NCBI RefSeq assembly: GCF_020740535.1
Contig: NZ_CP082362.1
Span: forward strand, 6,507,501 to 6,571,500
DNA: 64,000 nt
Origin: Streptomyces profundus
GTDB lineage: Bacteria > Actinomycetota > Actinomycetes > Streptomycetales > Streptomycetaceae
Direction of reading: 5' to 3'
This document shows positions 26,163 through 36,300 of this stretch, in pieces. The translations under genes and the position numbers were made by a program. Each line of letters begins with the position of its first letter. Within the stretch, counting starts at the first letter, position 1. The notes beneath the pieces are model-generated. The model was not told the DNA's origin. It searched no databases and saw only the letters and a list, made by a program, of their open reading frames with translations.

Positions 26163-26845
26163 AGATCCGTCTGGTCGTAGCCGGTCAGCACGGCGACCTT
26201 CTGCCCGGCGTTGAGCTGGCGGAGCGCCTGGACCAGTTGGGCCGGCTTGACGTTCTTCCTCAGCCGGGCGGTGTACGCCATCTCCACGATGGTCCCGCCG
26301 CGCACGGACTCGGTGCTGATCAGCTCGTGTTCGTCGGCGAAGCGCAGCAGCACATCGTCGATGCTCGGACCGTAGTCGAAGTCGTCCGCCGGCACCTGGA
26401 CCTTGACCACCTGGCGCTGCACGTTGAGCGCGAACCAGTTGAACTTGTGCATCAGCAGGATCACCGCGCAGATCAGCAGGGTGGCGATGCCGGCCAGCGC
26501 GTAGAAGCGGGTGCCGCAGGCCATGCCGATGGCCATCACCAGGAAGATGAAGCCGACGTCCCTGGTCTCCTTGATCGCGTTGCGGAACCGCACCACGGAC
26601 AGGGCCCCGACCAGGGCGAAGGCCCGGGCGATGTTGGAGCCGACCACCAGCATGATCAGGGCGATCAGCATCCCCAGGACGATCAGGGTGTGCACATAGC
26701 TCTGGCTGTAGGAGATGTTGCGGTGGGTGGCCCGGTAGGTCCACGCCACCACCAGGCTGGCGACGAAGGCGAGGGAGAGGGCGACCGTCACGTCCAGGAC
26801 GCTGAAGGTGCCGGAGAGATCGGTGATCCCGAAGTCGAGTTCCAT
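26159..26845 (-). CDS. DUF4956 multi-pass membrane protein
   Basis: A protein of 228 residues: four or more hydrophobic helices in the first 135 residues (among them LSLAFVASLVVAWTYR, LIVLGMLIALIMLVVGS and GFIFLVMAIGMACG), with the family motif ALVGALSVVRFRNAIKETRD between helices, then a soluble alpha/beta C-terminal domain. The function of DUF4956 is not established; it is regularly encoded between VTC and CotH genes, as here. Its start lies 11 bp after the VTC stop. Confidence 0.92.
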   Translation of the reverse strand: MELDFGITDLSGTFSVLDVTVALSLAFVASLVVAWTYRATHRNISYSQSYVHTLIVLGMLIALIMLVVGSNIARAFALVGALSVVRFRNAIKETRDVGFIFLVMAIGMACGTRFYALAGIATLLICAVILLMHKFNWFALNVQRQVVKVQVPADDFDYGPSIDDVLLRFADEHELISTESVRGGTIVEMAYTARLRKNVKPAQLVQALRQLNAGQKVAVLTGYDQTDL

Positions 26846-26856
26846 ACGAGTCCTCT

Positions 26857-27660
26857 CTAGAGATGCGCGTCCCGCGCCGTCGGGCGGGCCGAGTCCTCGG
26901 CCTCCGGGACATGGAAGACGGAGCGCGGCGCGCGACCGAAGGTCTCCACGCTCTGGCAGTACTTGGAGATGCGCTGCACCTGGAGGCCGAACCGGGCGGC
27001 GAGGTCGGTGGTCCAGTAGGGGACCCGTTCGTTCGCCTTGACCTCCATCACCACCAGATGGGGGTTGACGATGTAGCGGCTCTCGCTCTCGGCCCGCAGA
27101 TCGAAATCACGGTCCCGGCCCCGGATCCGGTGGTCGAAGGTGATCCGCAGGCCCAGGTCGGCGTCGATGCCCATATAGGGCTCACGCCGGTAGCCGGTCA
27201 TCGCCGTGGGCCGCAGGTCGAGCCGCTGCACCAGCTCCAGCACCTCGTCCACGAAGCCCTGGTCGGCGTCCGGGTGCCTGATGTGGCGCCGCCCGTCGCA
27301 GAGTTCCCTGGCCAGGTCGTACGGCAGCAACACCCTGCGCTTCTGGGTGACCCGGTTCACCCGCTGTTTGATCTCCACCGAGACCGGGGCGTCGTCGGGC
27401 GCGGGCCCGAGCGGGCCGTAGCGTCGGATGCGCAGCTTCCGGCGAAAGCGGAGGCCCTCGATCTTCTCCCAGTAGAAGCGCAGGCCCCGAGTGTCGTAGT
27501 ACACGCTCCAGACCCCGTAGCCATGCGCGCCCGCGTGGCCGTCGGGACGCATCCGGGCGGCGATCTCCTGGCGGATCTCGTCGACCTGGGAGGCCGGGAC
27601 GAGGTACTTCAGCTCGTAGCGGTTGAAGGCGTGCAGTCGATATGTGCCCGCCGGCGGCAT
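26857..27660 (-). CDS. VTC-domain (polyphosphate-polymerase-like) protein
   Basis: A protein of 267 residues with the VTC tunnel-fold signatures: FNRYELKYLV at the start, VYYDT, RRKLRIRRYG, VSVEIKQRVNRVTQKRR, YRREPYMG, RITFDHRIR, VVMEVKANERVPYW and RISKYCQSVE. Eukaryotic Vtc4 builds polyphosphate from ATP with this fold; bacterial proteins keep the basic tunnel, but activity is not proved here. A GGAAGGGAG site precedes ATG 27660. It heads a three-gene operon and has a probable response-regulator site about 75 bp upstream. Confidence 0.93.
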   Translation of the reverse strand: MPPAGTYRLHAFNRYELKYLVPASQVDEIRQEIAARMRPDGHAGAHGYGVWSVYYDTRGLRFYWEKIEGLRFRRKLRIRRYGPLGPAPDDAPVSVEIKQRVNRVTQKRRVLLPYDLARELCDGRRHIRHPDADQGFVDEVLELVQRLDLRPTAMTGYRREPYMGIDADLGLRITFDHRIRGRDRDFDLRAESESRYIVNPHLVVMEVKANERVPYWTTDLAARFGLQVQRISKYCQSVETFGRAPRSVFHVPEAEDSARPTARDAHL

Positions 27661-27734
27661 GGCGGCTCCCTTCCACTTCCTGGTGACACGAAGGGGAATG
27701 GAACACGACGAGTGTGGGAGAACCCGGAGAACAT

Positions 27735-27753
27735 CCTGAGAGAACCCTGAGAG
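27735..27753 (-). promoter_or_regulatory. Direct repeat, probable OmpR-type response-regulator site
   Basis: Two exact copies of an 8-mer (CTCTCAGG read on the minus strand) are separated by 3 bp, an 11-bp period that puts both on one face of the helix. This 8+3+8 layout is typical of OmpR/MprA-type regulators. It lies about 75 bp upstream of the VTC start and next to the two-component genes, and predicts that the adjacent response regulator controls the VTC operon. Confidence 0.6.
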
Positions 27754-27793
27754 GCCCGCCCCGTGGCGCCGGCCGCCGACCCGGGATTCCGGC

Positions 27794-29254
27794 TCAGCCG
27801 AGGGGCAGCACCACGGTGAAGACGGCCCCCCGGCCGGGGGCGGAGTCCACGGACAGCCGGCCGTCGTGTGCGGCGACGAAGGCCGCGCTGATGGCGAGGC
27901 CCAGCCCGGCGCCGCTGCGCCCCTGGGGTGTGCTGGCCCGGTAGAACCGGTCGAAGAGCCGGGGGAGCTCGTCGCGCGGGATGCCGGGGCCGCTGTCCCG
28001 GACGGTGATGACGCCGACCTCCCGCACCCCGGGCGGCAGCTGTCCCACCGTGACGGGGCCGGGCGGCGGCGGGTGGCCGGCGCGCAGGACCTCGACCCGT
28101 ACCGGGGTGCCCGCCGGGGTGTGGGTGAGCGCGTTGCCCACCAGGTTCTCCAGCACCTGGCGCACCCGTTCGCTGTCGGCCACCAGGAAGACCGGCTCGC
28201 ACACCTGGAGTTCGAGCACCGCCCCCGGCGCGCGCTCCCTGGCCGCCCGCGTCACCCGCGCCGCGATCTCGCCCAACTCCACGTCGGACGGCTGGAGATG
28301 GGGCGTCTCGTCGAACCGCGAGAGGATCAGCAGGTTGTTCACCATGGTCCCCATGCGCTGGGACTCCTCCTCGATCCTGGACATCCAGCGCTCGGTGCGC
28401 GGGTCCTCGGCGACCACCCCCCTACGTCGCCCCTGCCGGTAGAGCTCGGCGAACCCGACGATGGAGGAGAGCGGCGTCCGCAGCTCATGGGAGGCGTCCG
28501 CCACGAAGCGCCTCGTCGTCTCGGCCGACCGGTCGCGCTCCCGCAGGGCTTGGGCGAGCTCGCCGAGCATGGTGTTGAGCGCCGCGCCCAGCCGGCCGGT
28601 CTCGGTCGCCGGGTCCTGGGCCGGGACCCTCCGGTCCAGGTCGCCGCCGGCGATGGCCTGCGCGGTCCGCTCGATCTCCCGCAGCGGGCGCAGCTGGAGG
28701 CGGACCGTCGCCACGGCGCCCGCCCCGAGCGCCAGCAGCAGGGTCAGCCCGACCGCCGTCTCGATGATCACCAACCGGCTGAGGGTGTCGTCCACGTCGT
28801 CCAGCGACTGGGCGACGACCCGCACGCCGCCGTCCGGTTCCGGCTCGGTCAACACACGCCAGGAGCCGTCCCCCTCGGTGCCGGGGACGGTGAACGGCTC
28901 GCCCCTGGCCGCGCGCAGCCGATCGAGGCTCCAGCCGGAGAGGTCGGGCAGCGCCTCGTCGGCCGAGGTCCGCCCGACCACCCGCTCCACCTCGCCCGAG
29001 TCGTCCAGCTCGATGGCCCGCAGGCTGGTGGGGAAGGGCGGAGGCCGCTCCTCCGCCGGCGGGGGCTGAGCGGGGCTGGCGCTGATCGGCAGGCCGGCGA
29101 GTTGGTCGTCCACCTCGTCGATCAACGAGTGCCGCAGCAGCACGGTGCCGGCCGCGCCGAAGGCGAGGAGGCATACCGCCGTCAGGCACAGCAGGGCCAG
29201 GGTGAGCCGGGCGCCGAGACCGCGCGGCCAGAGCCGGAACCGCCCCCCGCTCAT
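27794..29254 (-). CDS. Sensor histidine kinase
   Basis: A protein of 486 residues: transmembrane helix 1 (about 17-40), an extracellular domain of about 120 residues, transmembrane helix 2 (about 160-182), a HAMP linker, a dimerisation/phosphoacceptor domain (FVADASHELRTPLSS, H256) and a HATPase domain (VLENLVGNALTHTP, VRDSGPGIP, GAGLGLAIS). The topology is that of an envelope-sensing kinase. Its ATG overlaps the response regulator stop (ATGA), so both are made together. The signal is unknown. Confidence 0.96.
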   Translation of the reverse strand: MSGGRFRLWPRGLGARLTLALLCLTAVCLLAFGAAGTVLLRHSLIDEVDDQLAGLPISASPAQPPPAEERPPPFPTSLRAIELDDSGEVERVVGRTSADEALPDLSGWSLDRLRAARGEPFTVPGTEGDGSWRVLTEPEPDGGVRVVAQSLDDVDDTLSRLVIIETAVGLTLLLALGAGAVATVRLQLRPLREIERTAQAIAGGDLDRRVPAQDPATETGRLGAALNTMLGELAQALRERDRSAETTRRFVADASHELRTPLSSIVGFAELYRQGRRRGVVAEDPRTERWMSRIEEESQRMGTMVNNLLILSRFDETPHLQPSDVELGEIAARVTRAARERAPGAVLELQVCEPVFLVADSERVRQVLENLVGNALTHTPAGTPVRVEVLRAGHPPPPGPVTVGQLPPGVREVGVITVRDSGPGIPRDELPRLFDRFYRASTPQGRSGAGLGLAISAAFVAAHDGRLSVDSAPGRGAVFTVVLPLG

Positions 29255-29979
29255 CGCCGGTCCTCCCGCGTCAGCCGCAGGCTGTAGCCGATGCCCCGCA
29301 CGGTCTGGATCAGCGGGCGTCCCAGGGAGTCGACCTTGCGCCGCAGATAGCTGATGTAGGTCTCCACCACCCGCGTGTCCTCGGTCTGCCCGCCCCAGAC
29401 CTGTTCCAGGATCTGGGACTTGGTGACCGTCCGGCCCGAGTTGAGCAGCAGATAGCGCAGCAGGGCGAACTCGGTGGGGGAGAGCCGCACCGGATGCCCG
29501 TCCCGCCGCGCCTCGTGCGCGTCCTCGTCCAGCTCCAGATCGGCGTAGCGCAACGGCTCCGCCCGGTCCTCGGCCCGACCCGTGCGGCGCAGGATCGCCC
29601 GGAGCCGGAAGGCGACCTCCTCCAGGCTGAACGGTTTGGTCACATAGTCGTCCGCGCCGGCCCTGAAGCCGGCCAGCCGGTCCTCGACGGTGTCCCGAGC
29701 CGTGAGGAAGAGCACCGGCAGGTCCGGCACGAGGCCGCGCAGGTCGCCCACCAGCTTCAGGCCGCTGCGGTCGGGAAGCGTCACATCCACCATCGCGATG
29801 TCCGGCGCATGGGTCCCCGCCGTCCGCACCGCGGCTCTGGCGTCGGCCGCGCCATGGGCGGTGAAGCCGTTCAACTCCAGTGAGGCGGTGAGGAGTTCGA
29901 GGATGTTGGGATCGTCCTCGACAATCAGGATCCGGGCCCCGCCGCCAGCGGATCCCTCGGTCGTCAGATGCGGGTGCAT
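29251..29979 (-). CDS. OmpR-family response regulator
   Basis: A protein of 242 residues: a receiver domain with the acidic pocket EDD (21-23), phosphoacceptor D65 (MVDVTLPD), the Thr in FLTARD and the Lys in VTKPF, followed by a winged-helix domain (LSPTEFALLRYLLLNSGRTVTKSQILEQVW, VVETYISYLRRKV, IQTVRGIGY). ATG 29979 was chosen for its GAGG site and because the receiver fold begins soon after; a longer frame from 30024 adds only a Cys-rich tail. It probably binds the direct repeat upstream of the VTC gene. Confidence 0.96.
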   Translation of the reverse strand: MHPHLTTEGSAGGGARILIVEDDPNILELLTASLELNGFTAHGAADARAAVRTAGTHAPDIAMVDVTLPDRSGLKLVGDLRGLVPDLPVLFLTARDTVEDRLAGFRAGADDYVTKPFSLEEVAFRLRAILRRTGRAEDRAEPLRYADLELDEDAHEARRDGHPVRLSPTEFALLRYLLLNSGRTVTKSQILEQVWGGQTEDTRVVETYISYLRRKVDSLGRPLIQTVRGIGYSLRLTREDRR

Positions 29980-30360
29980 GGACCGATCCTCGCCCACCCG
30001 GCAGGACGCACACGCCGAGGACACCCCGGGCGCCGGGGGAAGGGGAAGGGCGTGGGGAAGCCGACCTTTCCGTGACCTATCCCGCGTGTGAAGTGGTTAT
30101 TGCGGTGTCCCCCTGCCTCGCGAAGCACATCCCCTAGGCGTATTCCCCGGGCAAACTAAGGGGGGTTGCTCGGCCGGCTGCCACGCGCCTAGCATCGCCA
30201 GGGTGTTCGAAGCCGACGCGGCATGAGTCCAGGCCGTGAGTCGTGAGTCCACCGCATTCCGTCAATGATGACGAGGCCCCTCCTCCCACGCCTTTTCGCG
30301 TTCCTCCAGGTGCTTTCCATGCCGTTTTCAGCCAGCTGACCGGCTGGAGGTCTGTCCACC
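29980..30360. promoter_or_regulatory. Divergent intergenic region between the two-component and PKS genes
   Basis: This 381-bp stretch must hold the promoters of the response regulator and of the PKS genes. It is less GC-rich than the coding DNA. A near inverted repeat, CCCCTAG (30131-30137) and CTAAGGGG (30156-30163) separated by 18 bp, is the most visible feature and could be an activator site. A GGAGG at 30346-30350 serves the GTG start of the first PKS. No small gene was found. Confidence 0.45.
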
Positions 30361-33300
30361 GTGAGGGTGATGATGAAGCACGTGCAGCATCTCTCCTGCC
30401 AGGGAAAACAAGACGCAGAGAAGGAGCCGGTAGCGGTTGTCGGAATCGCCTGCCGCTTACCCGGTGCCTCTTCCCCCGAGGCGTTCTGGAAGCTGTTGAA
30501 AAACGGCGAGAGCGCGATTACCGATGCTCCGGCGACACGTTTTGGAGACTCCTTCTCCCGCACCTGGAAAGGGGGTTTCATCGATCAGGTGGACCACTTC
30601 GACGCCGCGTTCTTCGGTGTTTCACCCAAGGCGGCGGCGGCGATGGACCCACAGCAGCGGCTCATGCTGGAGCTGAGCTGGGAGGCGCTGGAGGACGCCG
30701 GCATCGCCCCTGACCGCGTCCGGGGCGAGCGGACCGGCGTGTTCATCGGCGCCATGGCCGACGACTACGCCGTCCTGGCGCACCGGCAGCCGCCGGAGGC
30801 GATCGGCCGGCACACCCTCACGGGCCTCAGCCGGGCGCTCCTGGCGAACCGGGTGTCGCACGCGCTGAACCTCCGCGGGCCCAGCCTCAGCGTGGACACC
30901 GGCCAGTCGTCGTCACTGGTCGCGGTCCACCTCGCCTGCGAGAGCCTGGCGAGCGGGGAGTCGACGATCGCCCTCGTCGGCGGGGTGAACCTCATCCTGG
31001 CCGAGGAGAGCACCCTGACGGCGGCCAGCTTCGGCGCGCTCTCCCCCGACGGCCGCTGCCACACCTTCGACGCCCGGGCCAACGGCTATGTCCGGGGCGA
31101 GGGCGGGGGCCTGGTGGTGCTCAAGCCGCTGAGCCACGCGGTCGCCGACGGCGACCGGATCCACTGCGTCATCCTCGGCGGTGCCGTCAACAACGACGGG
31201 GCCGCCGAGGATCTGACGGTGCCCAGCGACGAGGCGCAGGCCGAGCTGCTCCGGGCGGCCCTCACCGGCTCCGGCGTGCGGCCCGACGCCGTCCAGTACG
31301 TCGAACTGCACGGCACCGGAACCCGCGCCGGGGACCCGGCGGAGGCGCGCGCCCTCGGCGCGGTCCACGGCAGGGGCCGGCCCGAGGGGAAGCCGCTCCT
31401 GGTGGGCTCGGCGAAGACCAACGTCGGCCATCTGGAGGGCGCCGCCGGGATCGTCGGGCTGCTCAAGACGGCGCTCAGCATCCGGCACGCCACCCTGCCG
31501 GCCAGCCTCAACTTCGAGGCACCGCCCCCGGAGATCCCGCTCGACGAGCTGCGGCTGCGGGTTCAGCCGGCCGCGACCGACTGGCCGGAGCCCGAGAGCC
31601 CCCGGATCGCCGGGGTCAGCTCCTTCGGCGTCGGGGGCACCAACTGCCACCTCGTGCTGGCCGAGGCACCGACCGCCCCCGCACCGGCGGACCCCCGCCC
31701 GCCGGCGGACTCGCAGCCGCTGGCCTGGCCCCTCTCCGGCCGCACCGCCGAGGCACTGAGCGCCCAGGCACAGCGGCTGTATGACCACCTGACCGCCAGG
31801 CCCGGCGTCGCGGCCGGCGATATCGCGCTCTCGTTGGCCACCACCCGGGCCGCCTTCGAGCACCGGGCGGTGGCCGTCGGCGGAAGCCGCGCGGAACTGC
31901 TGGACGGCCTGCGGACGATCAGCGCCGCCGGCCAGGCACCGAACCTGGTGCGCGGCACCGCCGACGCGGGCGCCGGCGGCACCGTCCTCGTCTTTCCAGG
32001 ACAGGGCTCCCAGTGGCCCGGCATGGCAACCCAACTCCTCGCCGAGAGCCCGGTGTTCGCCGGCCACTTCCACGACTGCGCCGACGCCCTCGGCCCCCAT
32101 CTGGACTTCCCGCTGACCGAAGCCCTGCACGGCGCCCCCGGCGCGCCCGCCTGGACCGACTCGGGCGTCGTCCAGCCGCTGCTCTTCGCGGTCATGGTGT
32201 CCCTGGCCAGGCTCTGGCAGCACGCGGGCGTCGAGGCGGACGCGGTCATCGGCCACTCGCAGGGCGAGATCGCCGCCGCCCACCTGGCCGGCGCGCTCTC
32301 CCTGGAGGCCGCGGCGCGGGTGGTGGCGACCCGGGGCCGGGTCCTCGCCCGCCTGGACGGACGGGGCGGCATGGCCTCGCTCCCGCTGCCGGTCGAGAAG
32401 GTGACGGAGCTGCTGCGCGGCTACGAGGACCGGCTCGGCGTCGCCGCCGTCAACGGGCCGGTGAGCAGCGTGGTGTCCGGAGAGCCGGCGGCCCTGGACG
32501 CACTGCTGGCCGACTGCGCCGCACGCGGTGTCGACGCCCGGCGCATCCCCATGTACTACGCCTCGCACTCCCCCCAGGTGACGGCCGTCCGGGAGCCGGT
32601 GCTCGCCGCGCTCGCCGGGATCACGCCGACGGACGCTCCCGTCGCCTTCTACTCCACGGTGACGGGCGGCCCGCTGGCGACCACCGAGCTGGACGCCCCC
32701 TACTGGTACCGCAACCTCCGCGAGCCGGTCCGCTTCGACCTGGCGGTCGCCGCCGCGCTGGCCGACGGCCACCGCCGCTTCGTGGAGGCCAGCCCCCATC
32801 CCGTGCTCGCCGCCGGGCTGCGGCAGCTCCTGGAGCGCCACCCGGACGCGGCGGCGGTCAGCACCCTGCGCCGGGGGGACGGCGGCCAGCGGCGGTTCCT
32901 GCTGTCGGCGGCGGCCCTGCACGCGCGGGGCGGCGCCGTCGACTGGCCACGGGCGTCGGGCGTCACGGGAAGCCGGGTCGATCTGCCGCACTACGCCTTC
33001 CAACGCGTCCGCCACTGGCTGGACACCGGCCATCGCCGCGCCACCCCCACCCCGGTGGGGACGGCGGAGGAGGCGCCCCCGCGCGTCATATCGTCCCAAC
33101 CGGTCGGCGAACTCGTCGCCGACACCACGGCGTTGGTCCTCGGCCACCCCGACGCGTCCGCCGTCGACCCCAGCCGGTCGTTCAAGGATCTCGGCTTCGA
33201 CTCGGTGTCGGCGGTGGAGCTGCGCGACCGGCTGGCCGAGGCCACCGGCCTGCCGCTGCCCACGACGCTCACCTATGACCACCCGAGTCCCCGCGCCGTC

Positions 33301-36300
33301 GTCGAGCGGCTCGCCGCCGAACTGTCCGGCACCGGCGGCGTTCCGGCGCCTGCCGCCGCCGCGACGCGCCACGGCGACGAGCCCCTGGCCATCGTCGCGG
33401 TCGGGGGCCGGTGGCCCGGCGACGTGCGGACCCCCGAGGAGCTGTGGGACCTGGTCGTGGCGGAACGCGACGCGGTCGGCCCGTTCCCCGAGGACCGTGG
33501 CTGGGACCTGCGCGGCCTGTACCACCCGGACCCCGAGCGCCCAGGAGCCTCCTATGTCAGGGAGGGCGGGTTCCTCTCCGATGTGGCCGGGTTCGACGCC
33601 GGGTTCTTCGGGATCAGCCCTCGCGAGGCGCTGGCCGCCGATCCCCAGCAGCGACTGCTGCTCGAAGTCACCTGGGAGACGCTGGAACGCGCCGGCATCG
33701 ATCCCGGGACGCTCTCCGGAGCACCCGTCGGCGTCTTCGTGGGCGCCACCCAGCAGGACTACGGCCCCCGCCTCCATCAGGCGAGGGACGGGAGCGAGGG
33801 CTACGCCCTCACCGGGAGTCAGGTGAGCGTGGCCTCGGGCCGCATCGCCTACACGTTGGGCCTTGCGGGGCCGGCGGTGACGGTGGACACCGCCTGCTCG
33901 TCGTCGTTGGTCGCGGTGCATCTGGCGGCGCAGTCGCTGCGGTCGGGCGAATGCGATCTGGCCTTCGCCGGCGGCGCGACCGTGATGGCCACGCCCGGCA
34001 TGTTCACCGAGTTCTCGCGGCAGCGGGGGCTGGCTCCTGACGGGCGGTGCAAGTCGTTCTCGGCGGCGGCCGACGGGACGGGGTGGGGCGAGGGCGCGGG
34101 GCTGCTCCTGTTGGAGCGGCTCTCCGACGCCCAGCGGAACGGCCATCCGGTGCTCGCGGTGATCCGGGGGAGTGCGGTCAACCAGGACGGTGCGTCCAAC
34201 GGTCTGACCGCGCCGAGCGGTCCTGCCCAACAGCGGGTGATTCGGCAGGCGTTGGCGAACGCGGGGCTTGCGGCTCATGAGGTGGACGCGGTGGAGGCGC
34301 ATGGGACGGGGACGCGTCTGGGGGATCCGATCGAGGCGCAGGCGCTGCTGGCCACCTATGGCCAGGATCGTGAAGTGCCGCTGTGGTTGGGGTCGTTGAA
34401 GTCGAACATCGGGCACACCCAGGCCGCCGCCGGCGTCGCCGGGATCACCAAGATGGTCATGGCATTACGCGCGGGGCTGCTGCCCCGAACCCTGCATGTC
34501 GATGAGCCGTCCGAGCATGTGGACTGGTCGGCGGGGTCCGTCGAGCTGTTGACGCAGGCGCGGCCCTGGCCGGCGGCCGACCGGCCGCGCCGTGCGGCGG
34601 TGTCGTCCTTCGGTATCAGCGGCACCAACGCCCATGTCGTCCTGGAGCAGGCGCCACTGGCCCAGGGCCACGAGCGGCCACCGCGCCCAGGGACGCCGGT
34701 GCCCGTGCTGCTGTCCGCCCGCTCCGAAGCGGCGTTGCGCCACCAGGCGGCGCGGTTGGGCGCGTTCGTCCGCGAGGGGGACGCCGAGCCGGTGGATGTC
34801 GGGTTCGCGTTGGCGACGGGGCGTGCGGTGTTTGGGTATCGGGCGGGGGTGGTCGCTGGTGATCGTGGGGAGTTGCTTGCGGGGTTGGCGGCGGTGGCGG
34901 GGGGTGCGGGGGTGGTTGGTCAGCCGGTTTCGGGTGGTGTGGCGTTTTTGTTTCCGGGTCAGGGTGCTCAGTATCTGGGCATGGGGCGTGGGTTGGCGGA
35001 GGCGTTTCCGGTCTTTGGTGAGGCGTTGGATGGGGTGTTGGAGCAGCTTGATCCGGGGTTGCGGGGGGTGCTGTGGGGTGGTGATGCCGGGGTGTTGAAT
35101 CGGACGCTTCACACGCAGCCGGCGTTGTTCGCGGTTGAGGTGGCGTTGTTTCGGTTGTTGGAGAGTTGGGGTGTGGTTCCGGGTTTTGTGGCGGGTCATT
35201 CGGTGGGGGAGATCGTGGCGGCGCATGTGGCGGGTGTGTTGTCGTTGTCGGATGCCGTGGCGTTGGTGTGGGCGCGGGCTCGGTTGATGGATGGTCTGCC
35301 GTCGGGTGGTGCGATGGTGGCGGTTGAGGCGGTGGAGGAGGAGGTTCTTCCGTTGCTTTCGTCGGTGGTGGGTGTCGCGGCGGTGAACGGGCCTCGTGCG
35401 GTGGTGGTTTCGGGGGAGGCGGCGGCGGTTGCGGCGGTGGGTGAGCATTTTCGGGGTCTGGGGCGGAAGACCACGTCGCTCAAGGTGTCGCATGCCTTCC
35501 ATTCGCCGTTGATGGATCCGATTCTTGAGGAGTTCGCGGCCACGGCCCGTCGGCTCACGTATCACGCGCCGCGTATTCCGTTGGTGGCGGGTGGGGATGT
35601 CACCGATCCCGATCACTGGGTGCGGCATATCCGCGAGCCCGTCCGCTTCCATGATCACCTCACTGCTCTGGGTGGGCATGGTGTGGGCGTCATGGTCGAG
35701 GTCGGGCCCGGTGCCACGCTCACCCCGCACGCGCCTGACGCCACGCCGTTGCTGCGGCGTGACCTGCCCGAGGTCCGTTCCCTGCTCAGCGGGCTCACCC
35801 GTCTCCACACCCGGGGGCTCACCCCGGACTGGCGTGCCTTCTTCGAGCCCCTCCGACCCCGACCCGTCGCCCTCCCGACCTACCCCTTCCAACGCTCCCG
35901 CTACTGGCTGACCCCCACCACCGACCAACACCACGACAACACCCACCCGTTCCTGCCCACCACCACCCGACCCGCCGACACCGACACCCGGATCCACACC
36001 GGCCGCCTCGCCCCCGGCCGCGCGGCGGACACCACCGCCGTCCTGCTCGAACTGGCGTTGTACGCCGCCGGCGAGTTGGACGCGGTCGTCTCCGAACTCA
36101 CCGCGCACACGGCGTTGGCCGTGCCCGAGGACAGCGGCCTCGAACTCCAGGTGATCGTCTCGGCCACGGAGGAGACCGGCCGCTGGACGGTCGCATGCTT
36201 CGCCCGGCGCGAGGTCGACGAGAACGAGCCGGCCGAGGAGTGGATCCGGCACGCCGACGGGCTGCTGACCGGCCGAGCAGAACCGGACGGCCCCCAGCCC

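Noticed and set aside
30889..30912. First KS taken as inactive or sequencing error because it lacks Cys
   Set aside because: Gln at that place is the hallmark of KSQ loading domains, so it is functional as a decarboxylase.
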